A stretch of 62,881 nucleotides of DNA from CAZEWZ01 sp964516765 (lineage in GTDB: Bacteria; Bacteroidota; Bacteroidia; Flavobacteriales; UBA7430): assembly GCA_964516765.1 (NCBI GenBank), contig CAZEWZ010000009.1, forward strand, positions 1 to 62,881, given 5' to 3'. Both the position numbers and the translations under genes were made by a program. Below the pieces are notes generated by a model, which did no database searches, was not told where the DNA came from, and was given only the letters and a program-made list of their open reading frames with translations. Positions 16,565 to 25,979 of the stretch are shown piece by piece. Positions within the stretch are counted from its first letter, which is position 1. Each line of letters opens with the position of its first letter.

Positions 16565-18802
16565 ATGAAAAATAAATTTATCTTAGGATTTATTCGTTTT
16601 TTTTGGCTTTTAGTGGTGGGGCCTGTCATTGCTATTTCATTGGGTGTTTGGTTTGCTTCTTCAGGGTGGTTTGGAGAATTACCCTCCTTTGAGGAACTAG
16701 AAAATCCCCAGCAGAATTTAGCCACAGAAATCTATGCATCTGACGGAGTTTTATTAGGTAAGTTTTTTTATGAAAACCGTTCTCCGGTTACTTATGAAGA
16801 TTTATCTCCTCATCTTGTTAATGCACTTATAGCGACAGAGGATGAACGTTTTATGGATCATTCAGGCATTGATGTAAAATCTTTAGCTCGTGCTATACTT
16901 GGAGCCATAACAGGAAGGAATTCAGGTGGAGGTTCAACTATTACTCAACAGTTGTCTAAAATGCTTTTTACAGATGTCTCTTCTAATATTTTTCATAGAG
17001 TCATGCAAAAATTTAAGGAATGGGTTATTTCAGTTCGGCTTGAAAGAAACTTTACCAAGAATGAAATAGTAACAATGTATCTAAATAAGTTTGATTTTCT
17101 TTATTTAGCTGTAGGAGTAAAGTCCGCGGCTAAAATATATTTCAACACAATCCCCAAGAGCCTGACCATCGATCAGTCAGCAATTTTAGTCGGAATGGCA
17201 AAGAATCCATCTCTTTTCAATCCCAAACGATTTCCTAAAAACGCACTTCGCCGACGAAATATTGTTCTTGGACAAATGTATAGAAATGGGCTTTTACTTG
17301 AATCCGAGTTGGACTCCATTAAATCTCTGCCAATCTCTCTTCAGTTTAAGCAGACAAATCACAATGATGGTCTAGCCACATATTTTAGAGAATATCTCCG
17401 GAAATACATGAAGCAGTGGTTAAAGGAAAATAATAAACCAGACGATACCCCTTACAATTTATATTCAGATGGATTAAAAATATTTACCACCATAGATTCT
17501 CGTATGCAAAAATATGCAGAGGAGTCTGTTGCAGCATATATGCCGATACTTCAAGAGCAATTCTATCAGCATTGGGATGGCGATGGTGAGGAAGAAGAGG
17601 ATTTAATCAACGCTCCTTTTGATAAAAAATTACGTCCTGGTCAAGTCGATACGATTATGACAAATGCCATGAAACGCTCTGAACGATACAGAAAATTAAG
17701 AAATAAATCTTTGTCATCGCAAGAGGTGAATAAGATTTTTGATACACCAACATCTATGAATGTATTTACTTGGGATGGAGAAGTGGACACACTTCTTTCT
17801 CCGAGAGATTCTATTATGCACTACAAATATCTTCTTCAGACCGGAATGATGTCTATGGATCCTCAAACAGGATTCATAAAGGCATGGGTTGGAGGAATAA
17901 ATCACCATTACTTTAAATACGATCATGTAAAAGAAGCCAAAAGACAAGTTGGTTCGACTTTTAAGCCCTTTGTTTATGCAACAGCGATTGATCAGCATAA
18001 TTATTCGCCGTGCATGAAAGTACCTAATGTTCAGGTTGTTTTTGAAAAGGAAACTTGGGGCCTCAAAGAAGATTGGATTCCTAGAAATTCAGGTGAAAAG
18101 TATGGTGGTGAAATTAATTTAAAAGAGGCTTTGGCTAACTCAGTTAATACCGTTACTGCTTATTTAATGAAGCAAGTTGGACCTAAATCTGTCAGAAAAA
18201 TTGCCAGATCAATGGGGTTAAATGGTAGAATCCCCCCTGTTCCGTCCATTTGTTTGGGAACTCCCGACGTTTCTGTATTTGAAATGGTTGGTGCCTATGG
18301 TACCTTTGCTAACAAGGGAGTATATACTAGTCCAATCTTTTTAAATAGAATAGAGGATAAAAATGGGGTTGTATTGGAGGAATTTAGTCCGATTACTACG
18401 GAAGTTTTAAGTGAAGAAAAGTCATATGTTATGTTGGATCTAATGCAGGGCGTCACTACAAAAGGTTCAGGCCGAAGGCTAGGCTGGAAGTACGGGTTAA
18501 AAAATCAAATTGCAGGAAAAACAGGGACCACTCAAAATCAATCTGATGGATGGTTTATGGGGGTAGTACCAAATTTGGTGACTGGAGTTTGGACTGGAGC
18601 CGAAGATCGAGCTGTCCATTTTAGAAGTATCACTCTAGGTCAAGGTGCCAACATGGCTTTACCTATTTGGGGTGAATATATGACAAGAGTTTATAAAAAT
18701 ACTGATATAGGTATTTCGAAATCAGATTTTGACAGACCAAGTCACATGGAAATAATTCTAGATTGTGAAGGTTTTGAGAAAGAAAATATTGATTTTGATT
18801 AA
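16565..18802 (+). CDS. class A penicillin-binding protein (PBP1A-type)
   Basis: 745 residues. One N-terminal membrane anchor (about 10-30) is followed by a GT51 glycosyltransferase domain (EDERFMDHSGID; GGGSTITQQLSK) that polymerises lipid II. The transpeptidase domain (about 430-700) has the active-site STFK, the second motif SVN (ANSVNT) and KTGTT. Both activities build peptidoglycan on the periplasmic face. It ends in a short acidic tail. In the holB-ricT-gldH run; scoA follows after 29 bases without a visible terminator. Confidence 0.96.
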   Translation: MKNKFILGFIRFFWLLVVGPVIAISLGVWFASSGWFGELPSFEELENPQQNLATEIYASDGVLLGKFFYENRSPVTYEDLSPHLVNALIATEDERFMDHSGIDVKSLARAILGAITGRNSGGGSTITQQLSKMLFTDVSSNIFHRVMQKFKEWVISVRLERNFTKNEIVTMYLNKFDFLYLAVGVKSAAKIYFNTIPKSLTIDQSAILVGMAKNPSLFNPKRFPKNALRRRNIVLGQMYRNGLLLESELDSIKSLPISLQFKQTNHNDGLATYFREYLRKYMKQWLKENNKPDDTPYNLYSDGLKIFTTIDSRMQKYAEESVAAYMPILQEQFYQHWDGDGEEEEDLINAPFDKKLRPGQVDTIMTNAMKRSERYRKLRNKSLSSQEVNKIFDTPTSMNVFTWDGEVDTLLSPRDSIMHYKYLLQTGMMSMDPQTGFIKAWVGGINHHYFKYDHVKEAKRQVGSTFKPFVYATAIDQHNYSPCMKVPNVQVVFEKETWGLKEDWIPRNSGEKYGGEINLKEALANSVNTVTAYLMKQVGPKSVRKIARSMGLNGRIPPVPSICLGTPDVSVFEMVGAYGTFANKGVYTSPIFLNRIEDKNGVVLEEFSPITTEVLSEEKSYVMLDLMQGVTTKGSGRRLGWKYGLKNQIAGKTGTTQNQSDGWFMGVVPNLVTGVWTGAEDRAVHFRSITLGQGANMALPIWGEYMTRVYKNTDIGISKSDFDRPSHMEIILDCEGFEKENIDFD

Positions 18803-18831
18803 GAAGTTGAAGAATTCTAAAGAATATAAAG

Positions 18832-19530
18832 ATGATTAATAAAGCAGTAAATAGTGTGAAAGAAGCACTTCAAGGTGTCGAAGATGGAATGACTCTAATG
18901 TTGGGTGGCTTTGGTTTATGTGGTATTCCAGAAAATAGTATTGCAGAACTTGTTTCTAAAAATACTCAAAATCTAATCTGTATATCCAATAATGCCGGAG
19001 TAGATGATTTTGGTTTAGGCTTATTGCTTCAAAGCAAACAAGTAAAAAAAATGATTTCTTCTTATGTAGGAGAGAATGATGAGTTTGAACGACAAATGCT
19101 GAGCGGAGAATTAGAGGTTGACCTAATCCCCCAAGGATCCCTAGCCGAAAGATGCAGAGCTGGCGGAGCTGGGATTCCAGCCTTTTATACCCCTGCAGGA
19201 TTCGGAACAGAGGTTGCTCAGGGCAAAGAAGTTAGAGAGTTTAATGGAAAGGCACATATTTTAGAAACATCTTTAACTGCAGATTATGCTATTGTTAAGG
19301 CATGGAAAGGAGATGCGGTTGGAAATCTTGTGTATAAGGCCACTGCAAAAAATTTCAATCCATTGATGGCTATGGCTGGGAAAATAACTATTGCTGAAGT
19401 AGAAGAATTAGTTCCAGTTGGAACAATTAATCCCAATGAAATTCATACACCTGGAATTTTCGTTCAACGTATTTTTCAAGGCGATCGATTTGAGAAAAGA
19501 ATAGAACACAGAACTATAAGAATGAAATAA
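18832..19530 (+). CDS. scoA: 3-oxoacid (succinyl-CoA) CoA-transferase subunit A
   Basis: 232 residues, family I CoA transferase alpha chain: GGFGLCGIPENSI, the glycine-rich CoA-binding loop near the N-terminus, and CRAGGAGIPAFYTPAGFGT. With subunit B it moves CoA between succinyl-CoA and acetoacetate (or a similar 3-oxoacid), linking ketone or short-chain acid use to the TCA cycle. Subunit B starts two bases after the stop. Confidence 0.95.
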   Translation: MINKAVNSVKEALQGVEDGMTLMLGGFGLCGIPENSIAELVSKNTQNLICISNNAGVDDFGLGLLLQSKQVKKMISSYVGENDEFERQMLSGELEVDLIPQGSLAERCRAGGAGIPAFYTPAGFGTEVAQGKEVREFNGKAHILETSLTADYAIVKAWKGDAVGNLVYKATAKNFNPLMAMAGKITIAEVEELVPVGTINPNEIHTPGIFVQRIFQGDRFEKRIEHRTIRMK

Positions 19531-19531
19531 G

Positions 19532-20194
19532 ATGGCATTAGACAAAATAGGTATTGCAAAAAGAATAGCACAAGAACTTCAAGATGGACAATATGTAAAT
19601 TTAGGGATTGGTATCCCTACCTTGGTAGCTAATTTTGTACCTCAAGGAATTAATGTCGAATTTCAATCAGAAAATGGAATTTTAGGAATGGGCCCCTTTC
19701 CTTTAGATGGAGAAGAAGACGCAGATTTAATCAATGCAGGAAAGCAAACTATAACTTCACTCGATGGAGCTGCATATTTTGATTCTGCAACTAGTTTTGC
19801 AATGATTCGAGGTAAGCATGTTCAATTAACAGTTTTGGGAGCCATGGAAGTCTCTGAGAATGGTGATATTTCAAACTGGAAAATACCAGGTAAAATGGTT
19901 AAAGGAATGGGTGGGGCTATGGATTTAGTTGCTTCCGCAGAAAATATTATTGTTGCAATGATGCATACTAATAGAGATGGAGATTCGAAGATTTTAAAAT
20001 CATGTAATTTGCCTTTGACTGGAGTTGCTTGCGTAAAAAAAATTGTTACAAATTTAGCTGTTTTGGAAGTTATACCCCAAGAAGGATTTAAGCTTTTAGA
20101 GAGAGCTCCTGGAGTATCTATAGAGGAAATTAAACAAGCAACGCGAGGAACTCTTTTATTTGAGGGAGAGGTGCCAGAAATGAAATTCACATGA
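19532..20194 (+). CDS. scoB: 3-oxoacid (succinyl-CoA) CoA-transferase subunit B
   Basis: 220 residues. LGIGIPTLVANFVP and the catalytic segment QSENGILGMGP (the Glu of SENG forms the CoA thioester intermediate) identify the beta chain, as does KMVKGMGGAMDLV. Partner of the preceding subunit A in the same unit. Its last 8 bases overlap the 3' end of the convergent dehydrogenase gene. Confidence 0.96.
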   Translation: MALDKIGIAKRIAQELQDGQYVNLGIGIPTLVANFVPQGINVEFQSENGILGMGPFPLDGEEDADLINAGKQTITSLDGAAYFDSATSFAMIRGKHVQLTVLGAMEVSENGDISNWKIPGKMVKGMGGAMDLVASAENIIVAMMHTNRDGDSKILKSCNLPLTGVACVKKIVTNLAVLEVIPQEGFKLLERAPGVSIEEIKQATRGTLLFEGEVPEMKFT

Positions 20195-21137
20195 GTTCTG
20201 AGCCGAATTTAAGCTCGATTTTTTTTGCCAAAACTAGGGATAACTTTTCGTATGATTCAATAGTCCATCCTCCCACGTGAGGACTTAGTAGTATGTTTTT
20301 AAATTCTAATAATTCTTTTAATTTGTTGGGTACTTCATGGTCAAACATGTCTTCAAAACTTGTTTTTTCAAATTCCAAGACATCCAAGCAAGCTCCAAGT
20401 ATTTTTCCAGTTTTCAATCCTTTTGAAAGTGCTTCGATTTTCACTACTTTTCCTCTTGATGTATTAATGAGATAAAATTCCTTTCGCATGTTCTGAATAA
20501 ATTCTTCATTCAGATAGTTGTGAGTGCTTATATTATATGTAGTGTGAAAACTAATAATTACTGCATTATTTTGGATATTTTCAAGGCTTGATTCGGTTAC
20601 ATAATCGTCGCTAATGTTTTTTTTGTGCTTGTCATAGGCTAATACATTACAATCAAATCCAGAGAGGCATTTGGCAAATGATTTTCCCATATTTCCGTAT
20701 CCAATAATGCCAATTGTCTTTCCCGATAATTCGATGCCTCTATTACTTTCTCGATTCCATTTTCCTTCTCGAATTTCTTTATCTGCAATAGAGATTTTAT
20801 TAAATAGATTTAGAATCATAGACAAGGCATGTTCTCCCAATGCTTGTCGGTTGCCCTCTGGGGCAGAAAATAACTGAATCTTACGCTTTTCAGCTTCTAC
20901 TAAATCTATATTTTCAAGTCCAGCTCCTGAACGAGCGATGAACTTTAATTGTTTTGCCGCCTCGAAAAATTCAATATCAATGGGGGTCTTTGAGCGAAGA
21001 ACAAGTCCCTGATAATTTCCTATTTTTAATAAGATTTCTTGACGGTTTAAATCAATTCCTATATCACACTGAAAACCCATTTTAATTAGCCTAGTTTCTA
21101 AAACCGAATGAACCGTATCTATAAATAAAATTTTCAT
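20187..21137 (-). CDS. D-2-hydroxyacid dehydrogenase, NAD-dependent (phosphoglycerate-dehydrogenase-like)
   Basis: 316 residues. Substrate-domain RSKTPID and IARSGAGLENIDL, NAD site GIIGYGNMGKSFAKCL with a downstream Asp (AYDKHK), INTSRGKVVKIEAL, and the catalytic His in LLSPHVGGWT. It would reduce 2-oxoacids or oxidise D-2-hydroxyacids. The exact substrate (3-phosphoglycerate, glyoxylate or another) cannot be told from sequence, and no ACT domain is present. The start abuts the mgtE stop, so it is probably co-transcribed with mgtE, rsmA and the upstream genes. Confidence 0.92.
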   Translation of the reverse strand: MKILFIDTVHSVLETRLIKMGFQCDIGIDLNRQEILLKIGNYQGLVLRSKTPIDIEFFEAAKQLKFIARSGAGLENIDLVEAEKRKIQLFSAPEGNRQALGEHALSMILNLFNKISIADKEIREGKWNRESNRGIELSGKTIGIIGYGNMGKSFAKCLSGFDCNVLAYDKHKKNISDDYVTESSLENIQNNAVIISFHTTYNISTHNYLNEEFIQNMRKEFYLINTSRGKVVKIEALSKGLKTGKILGACLDVLEFEKTSFEDMFDHEVPNKLKELLEFKNILLSPHVGGWTIESYEKLSLVLAKKIELKFGSELM

Positions 21138-22486
21138 TATAAATTTAAGAATAGTTTACCAATCATAAAGTAAATAAACAGACCTAAGATATCATTAATA
21201 GTTGTGATAAATGGCCCAGTAGCAAGTGCGGGATCGATTTTATATTTATCCAAGACTAATGGAACGAAAGTCCCGAAGAGTGCCGCAAATATGATTACAG
21301 CTATCAAAGAAATACTTACAGTTAACGAAATAGCTGTCGAATATCCTAGTAAAAACGTGAGCCCCATAATCACCGCAGAACAAATCAATCCATTTGCTAA
21401 TGCTACTCCCAATTCTTTAAGCATTCGCTGTCCTATAGTGTCCATACCCAGACTTTTGCTAGCCAATCCCTGAACAATAATCGCTGCAGATTGAACACCT
21501 ACATTACCTCCCATGGCTGCAATTAATGGAGTGAATAATGCAAGTTGAATATTATTTTCAATATCAAATAATCCTATAACCTCTGCCCCCATAACTCCCC
21601 CCATCAGTCCAATGAGAAGCCATGGAAGTCTTGCTCTAGTAATGGTGAATATGCTGTCAGAAGAATCTACTTGTTCAGAAATACCTGAAGCCTTGTTGTA
21701 ATCTTCCATTGCTTCTTCTTTAATGACATCTACAATGTCATCAATTGTAATTCGTCCAATCAATCGGTTTAAATCGTCTATGACAGGCAAGACAACTAGG
21801 TTATATTTTTCCATTATATTTGCCACTTGTTCGTTACCTAAATTTGCTTTAGCAGAAATCACTTTGTCATTATAAATATTTTGTATAATCGTTTTTTCAG
21901 ACGCAAGAAGTAGTTTTTTGAGCGATAAAGTTCCCAATAATGCAGCATTATCATCTACCACATAAATAGAAAATACTTGATCTACATCTTCTGCTTGTTT
22001 TCTCATCTCAACCACACATTTTAGAACGGTCCATTTTTGATTGACTTTAATTAATTCTTTAGCCATTAATCCACCCGCAGTATTTTCTGGGTAAGACAAA
22101 AGGTCGACGATATCGCTTGCATGTTCCAGATCTTCAATGTGAGACAAGACTTCTACTTTCTTTTGAGAGGGTAATTCAGATATAATATTTGCTGCATCAT
22201 CAGAATATAGATTCTCAATTAGTTCCTCAGCAATTTCTTGGGAAGTAAGATTTTCTAGAACAGACTCTCTATTTTCTTCATCAAGTTCTACAAGAATATC
22301 AGCAGAGTCTTCGTCCTCAAAAAGTTCAAATAAGATTTTCCCTCGCTCTTCATCTAATTCTTCAATTAGTTCTGCGATATCTATACTGTGTAAGTCGGCT
22401 AGTAATTCTCTGATTTCGTCGAACTCTTTAAGTTCAATTTTAGAGTATATGACCTCTAGAAATTCTTTTGTTAATTCAAATTTCAT
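21137..22486 (-). CDS. mgtE: magnesium transporter MgtE
   Basis: 449 residues. N-terminal acidic helical MgtE_N superdomain (about 1-125; ELLADLHSIDIAELIEEL), two CBS domains (about 135-255; PENTAGGLM, VLPVIDDLNRLIGRITIDD) and a five-helix pore domain (about 280-449) with ALATGPFITTINDILGLFIYF. MgtE is a Mg2+-gated inner-membrane Mg2+ channel; the cytosolic domains sense Mg2+. Its start overlaps rsmA by four bases (ATGA type). Confidence 0.96.
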   Translation of the reverse strand: MKFELTKEFLEVIYSKIELKEFDEIRELLADLHSIDIAELIEELDEERGKILFELFEDEDSADILVELDEENRESVLENLTSQEIAEELIENLYSDDAANIISELPSQKKVEVLSHIEDLEHASDIVDLLSYPENTAGGLMAKELIKVNQKWTVLKCVVEMRKQAEDVDQVFSIYVVDDNAALLGTLSLKKLLLASEKTIIQNIYNDKVISAKANLGNEQVANIMEKYNLVVLPVIDDLNRLIGRITIDDIVDVIKEEAMEDYNKASGISEQVDSSDSIFTITRARLPWLLIGLMGGVMGAEVIGLFDIENNIQLALFTPLIAAMGGNVGVQSAAIIVQGLASKSLGMDTIGQRMLKELGVALANGLICSAVIMGLTFLLGYSTAISLTVSISLIAVIIFAALFGTFVPLVLDKYKIDPALATGPFITTINDILGLFIYFMIGKLFLNL

Positions 22487-23268
22487 GATTGTAATTTTTC
22501 AAGCTTATTAGTTAGATACACAAAATCTTTTACCGATAATCTTTCCGCTCTTAGTGACAGTATTGGGTCCTGGAATTCATGAATTCCAATGAGCGGTTTG
22601 AGTGAATTTCTCAATGTTTTTCTTCGTTGGCTAAAAGATTGTTTCACCACTCTTTTAAATAATTTCTCATTGCAGTCTAGTTTCGATTGATTGTTTCTTT
22701 TTAGTCGAATTACTCCAGATTTCACTTTTGGAGGAGGGTCAAAGACATCTTGATGAACAGTAAAAAGATATTCAATATCGTAATAAGCTTGCAGCAAAAC
22801 TGAGATAATACCGTACTTTTTATTTCCTGGACCACTAGCTACTCGTTCTGCGACTTCTTTTTGGAACATTCCAACAATCTCGGGAATTTGGTCCTTATAG
22901 TCAAGAGCTTTGAATAGAATTTGTGAAGAAATATTGTAGGGAAAGTTTCCGATTAAGCCAAAAGGCTTATTTGTAATTTTTGTTAAATCGACCTCTAAAA
23001 AGTCTATTTTATGAATTCTTGGAATTAGGTTGGGATATAATGATTCAAGGTAAAATACAGATGCTGGATCGATTTCTACAATATGCGTTTTTAATGCACG
23101 AGGCAAAAGAAACTGAGTTAATACTCCCATTCCCGCACCAACTTCAATAATATCTTCATAACCTACACCACTTAGCCCTTCCACTATGGATTTGGCAATA
23201 GACAAATCCTTTAAGAAGTGTTGCCCAAGATGTTTCTTAGCCCTAACTCTTTTCATACTAGAATTCAC
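22483..23268 (-). CDS. rsmA: 16S rRNA (adenine(1518)-N6/adenine(1519)-N6)-dimethyltransferase
   Basis: 261 residues. RAKKHLGQHFLKD is the RsmA/KsgA signature, with the SAM-binding EVGAGMGVLT and the catalytic NFPYNISSQI (family N-L/I/F-P-Y). The C-terminal small domain includes VKQSFSQRRKTLRNSL. It dimethylates two adenines at the 3' end of 16S rRNA late in 30S assembly. It overlaps the neighbouring genes at both ends, so it is tightly coupled in a minus-strand operon. Confidence 0.97.
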   Translation of the reverse strand: MNSSMKRVRAKKHLGQHFLKDLSIAKSIVEGLSGVGYEDIIEVGAGMGVLTQFLLPRALKTHIVEIDPASVFYLESLYPNLIPRIHKIDFLEVDLTKITNKPFGLIGNFPYNISSQILFKALDYKDQIPEIVGMFQKEVAERVASGPGNKKYGIISVLLQAYYDIEYLFTVHQDVFDPPPKVKSGVIRLKRNNQSKLDCNEKLFKRVVKQSFSQRRKTLRNSLKPLIGIHEFQDPILSLRAERLSVKDFVYLTNKLEKLQS

Positions 23269-23569
23269 TTACCACCTCTAGAAGAGTTCTAAATGCCACG
23301 AATTTTCCAGGATATTTCGCGGCATGTTCTTCTTGCAATTTAGGTGCATACCTTATTTGGTAATCAGTTAATTTTTCTTTGTTTTCACAAGAATATTGAA
23401 TTGAGTATGTGATTCCACCCATTTGTTCTTCTACGAGAACTTTGCTCATTTTTGAGGAAATAAATAGCCCTGTTTTCATCACTTTTGGTATATGAATTTG
23501 TTTCATCCAAATGAGCCATTCAGTTTCAACAGATTCCTCGATATTTAAAGTTATGTTATAGATAATCAT
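23258..23569 (-). CDS. DUF4286 family protein
   Basis: 103 residues, soluble, no signal peptide. The N-terminal IIYNITLNIEESVETEWLIWM, GGITYSIQYSC and the final AAKYPGKFVAFRTLLEVV match the DUF4286 family of Bacteroidota, a ferredoxin-like alpha/beta fold of unknown role. It overlaps rsmA (11 bases) and the TPR gene (4 bases), so translation may be coupled. Confidence 0.85.
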   Translation of the reverse strand: MIIYNITLNIEESVETEWLIWMKQIHIPKVMKTGLFISSKMSKVLVEEQMGGITYSIQYSCENKEKLTDYQIRYAPKLQEEHAAKYPGKFVAFRTLLEVVSEF

Positions 23570-25383
23570 AATTTTTCTCCCCTAAGTTTTCGATAGCGTT
23601 TTCTAGATTCTGCTAGGAAAAAACTGTCTTGGTGATTATTAATTATATCTTGATACAATTCTGATGCCCGCTCTATATTTTTAAAATAATATTCTTGAAG
23701 TTGCGCCAATTGAAATTTGGCATCATCTGCTAAAATATCGAAAGAATAAAATTGTATAATCTGGTCTAGAAGTTCAGCTGCATCTTCTTTTTTGTTTTGT
23801 ACAATTTTTACTTCGAATTGTCTGTACAACGCTTCATCAATTAGGCTATGTCCGGGGTAGTCAATAATGATACTATCAAGAGTGAAGTAGGCTTCGTTTA
23901 GTTTGTTTTGATAGATGAGTAAATCAGCCCTGGAGAAAATATTCATAGTGACTGTTGTAGTATCTAGGTTGAGATTATCTTGTATGAGTAAAGATAGTTC
24001 CATAGCATTATTGGCAATTAATTTAGATGTGGATTTTTTTAATACATCTAATTGAGCTTGAGCCCAATCAAAATCTCCTTGATAATAAGAAATTTTAGCA
24101 CGTCTAAATTTTGCTTCATGCCCAAGTAGGTCATGTTTATAAGATTTATCAACTTGAGAATAGCTTAGGATGGCAGCCCAAATTTCATTTTTTAGAAGTA
24201 AAATATCTCCGTAAACTAGCTTGCACCTGGCCAAATCTTCTGCACTTGCAGTATGAATTTCTAGAGCTTCTAAAATAGTGGTAAAAGCTATTTCTACATG
24301 GTGAAGTCTAAAGGCTTGAAGACATGCTAAATCTCTCAAAATTAAAATAGTGTAACTTGTCTTACCAATATCAGCTAGCCCTCTCAGGTATTCAGCTTCA
24401 AGAAGTGCCCAAGCTTCATAATTTGATTCCGAAGAATCAACTAATAATTCGTTCTTAACTTTTAAAATAGCAAGTTTAGAATCTAGATAATAGGGAGACT
24501 CAACTCCCAAATCAGTTATATATTGATAGCAATCCAAAGCAACTACAAAGGCTTTATTTTTTCTACAAATAGTGGCCAGATCAAATATTTTTTTTTGACT
24601 GAAATTAAATCTTTTGTCAAGAGATTTTTCCTGTTCGAATGCAGCACTAAATTTTTTTTCTTGAATAAATAACCAAATCAGTAAATCAGCAACATTTTCA
24701 TTGTTCGATTTTTGCATTTTTACCAGAAGAGTATTTTTTAGGAGCTGATTATTTTGATTTTCAGCGTCTATACTAATTGTTCTGGATAAGGCTATTTTGA
24801 CATTCTTTAAATAAGCTTTATTAGCTATTACCAGCTCTATATAATTTTCAAACATAGCTTGTAAATTATTTAGTTGCCCGTAAATTCGAGCAATTTGATA
24901 CCTATATGATGTTTTAGAGGGATTTCGAAGCCCAACTTCATAGGCTTGAATAGCTAAATTAAAATATTGGTATTTGCTGAATCTAGCAGCTGATATCGAC
25001 ACAAGCTTATCATTTGACTCTAGTAGTGATAATACTTCTAGAAATATTTTCCTCCCTTTTTTTTCTTGACCAGAAATTTTGTAGATATGTCCCAAGTCAA
25101 TTAGGGTTGACGCATTCGCAGAATTCTTTTTTAAATAATTTTTTGCAAGTTTTTCTCCATTATTAATTTCATTGAGTTCAATGTAGCATGACATTAAGGC
25201 TTGGTAATAATTCGCAGACTTATGTTTATAGTATAAATTTTTGTAAATCTCGCCAGCTTTTTGGTAATTTCCTTGATCAAAATATTGTTTCGCTAATTTC
25301 GGGCTTAGTTCTGATTGAGCAGAGATCAAAAGAGATGAAAAAAGAAATATGATTAGTAAGAGATTTTTTTTATTTGAACTCAT
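23566..25383 (-). CDS. secreted tetratricopeptide-repeat protein
   Basis: 605 residues with a signal peptide (LLLIIFLFSSLLISAQ). The mature part is a chain of TPR-like helical hairpins (AKQYFDQGNYQKAGEIYKNLY; DLGHIYKISGQEKKGRKIF; later GDFDWAQAQLDVL and AAELLDQIIQFY). It is probably a periplasmic scaffold. The ending resembles outer-membrane-assembly or TolA/YbgF-type TPR modules, but no partner can be named. It overlaps both neighbours. Confidence 0.85.
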   Translation of the reverse strand: MSSNKKNLLLIIFLFSSLLISAQSELSPKLAKQYFDQGNYQKAGEIYKNLYYKHKSANYYQALMSCYIELNEINNGEKLAKNYLKKNSANASTLIDLGHIYKISGQEKKGRKIFLEVLSLLESNDKLVSISAARFSKYQYFNLAIQAYEVGLRNPSKTSYRYQIARIYGQLNNLQAMFENYIELVIANKAYLKNVKIALSRTISIDAENQNNQLLKNTLLVKMQKSNNENVADLLIWLFIQEKKFSAAFEQEKSLDKRFNFSQKKIFDLATICRKNKAFVVALDCYQYITDLGVESPYYLDSKLAILKVKNELLVDSSESNYEAWALLEAEYLRGLADIGKTSYTILILRDLACLQAFRLHHVEIAFTTILEALEIHTASAEDLARCKLVYGDILLLKNEIWAAILSYSQVDKSYKHDLLGHEAKFRRAKISYYQGDFDWAQAQLDVLKKSTSKLIANNAMELSLLIQDNLNLDTTTVTMNIFSRADLLIYQNKLNEAYFTLDSIIIDYPGHSLIDEALYRQFEVKIVQNKKEDAAELLDQIIQFYSFDILADDAKFQLAQLQEYYFKNIERASELYQDIINNHQDSFFLAESRKRYRKLRGEKL

Positions 25384-25948
25384 TATTGTTTTTTCTTTTT
25401 AAGCTTTTTAATTGAACAAAGACCTCTTGAAGTTTATATTCTAACGCGTAGATTTTTTCTAGTTCTATTTTATAACTTTCGTTAATATTTTTTGTAGATA
25501 TAGATAATGCTAAAACAGATTGATGTTCCTGAGTGAAATAAGTATAAAAATCTATTTTTGAAAGGTGTCGATGAATTAGATCTTGCTTGAGAGATTGAAT
25601 TTGTATTTTAGAATATATAAATTCATTTTGTAAAAAGTTGAGATCAGTTCTCATCTGTTGAAGTAAAGTCTTAATGTTTACATATGCATTTATTTCTTCT
25701 TTTAGCCATTGCTCTTGAAGTTCATTTATTTCTGGATGCCCCATCAAAGCAATCCGATTTTCACAAGCTTCGATATTGATATTCAACTTGACAGAATCCA
25801 ATTGATTTAAAAGCTTTTTATGGTGTTTAAGAACTGTGTCTAGGAGATTGCTGAAGCCAATCTCTTTGTTGATATTAGCTTCTTGACAAGAACTATAATA
25901 AACTGCTATACAGATGGATAATATATGTAAAAGTCTTCTGTAAACCAT
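25370..25948 (-). CDS. coiled-coil lipoprotein of unknown function
   Basis: 192 residues from the ATG at 25948, chosen because it directly opens a lipoprotein signal peptide ending YYSSC (Cys21). An upstream start at 25999 would add 17 basic residues and overlap serS by 20 bases. The mature region is almost entirely helical with heptad-like hydrophobics (HHKKLLNQLDSVKLNI; IKTLLQQMRTDLNFLQ; ELEKIYALEYKLQEVFVQL). It sits between serS and the TPR gene and may act with the TPR protein in the periplasm (inference from context only). Confidence 0.7.
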   Translation of the reverse strand: MVYRRLLHILSICIAVYYSSCQEANINKEIGFSNLLDTVLKHHKKLLNQLDSVKLNINIEACENRIALMGHPEINELQEQWLKEEINAYVNIKTLLQQMRTDLNFLQNEFIYSKIQIQSLKQDLIHRHLSKIDFYTYFTQEHQSVLALSISTKNINESYKIELEKIYALEYKLQEVFVQLKSLKRKNNNEFK

Positions 25949-25979
25949 GAAATTTTTGAGTTTTGAACTTCTTTTAGTT

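Noticed and set aside
19822..20190. 122-codon antisense frame inside scoB
   Set aside because: scoB is a clear family member over this whole stretch, and the antisense frame has no recognisable motifs.
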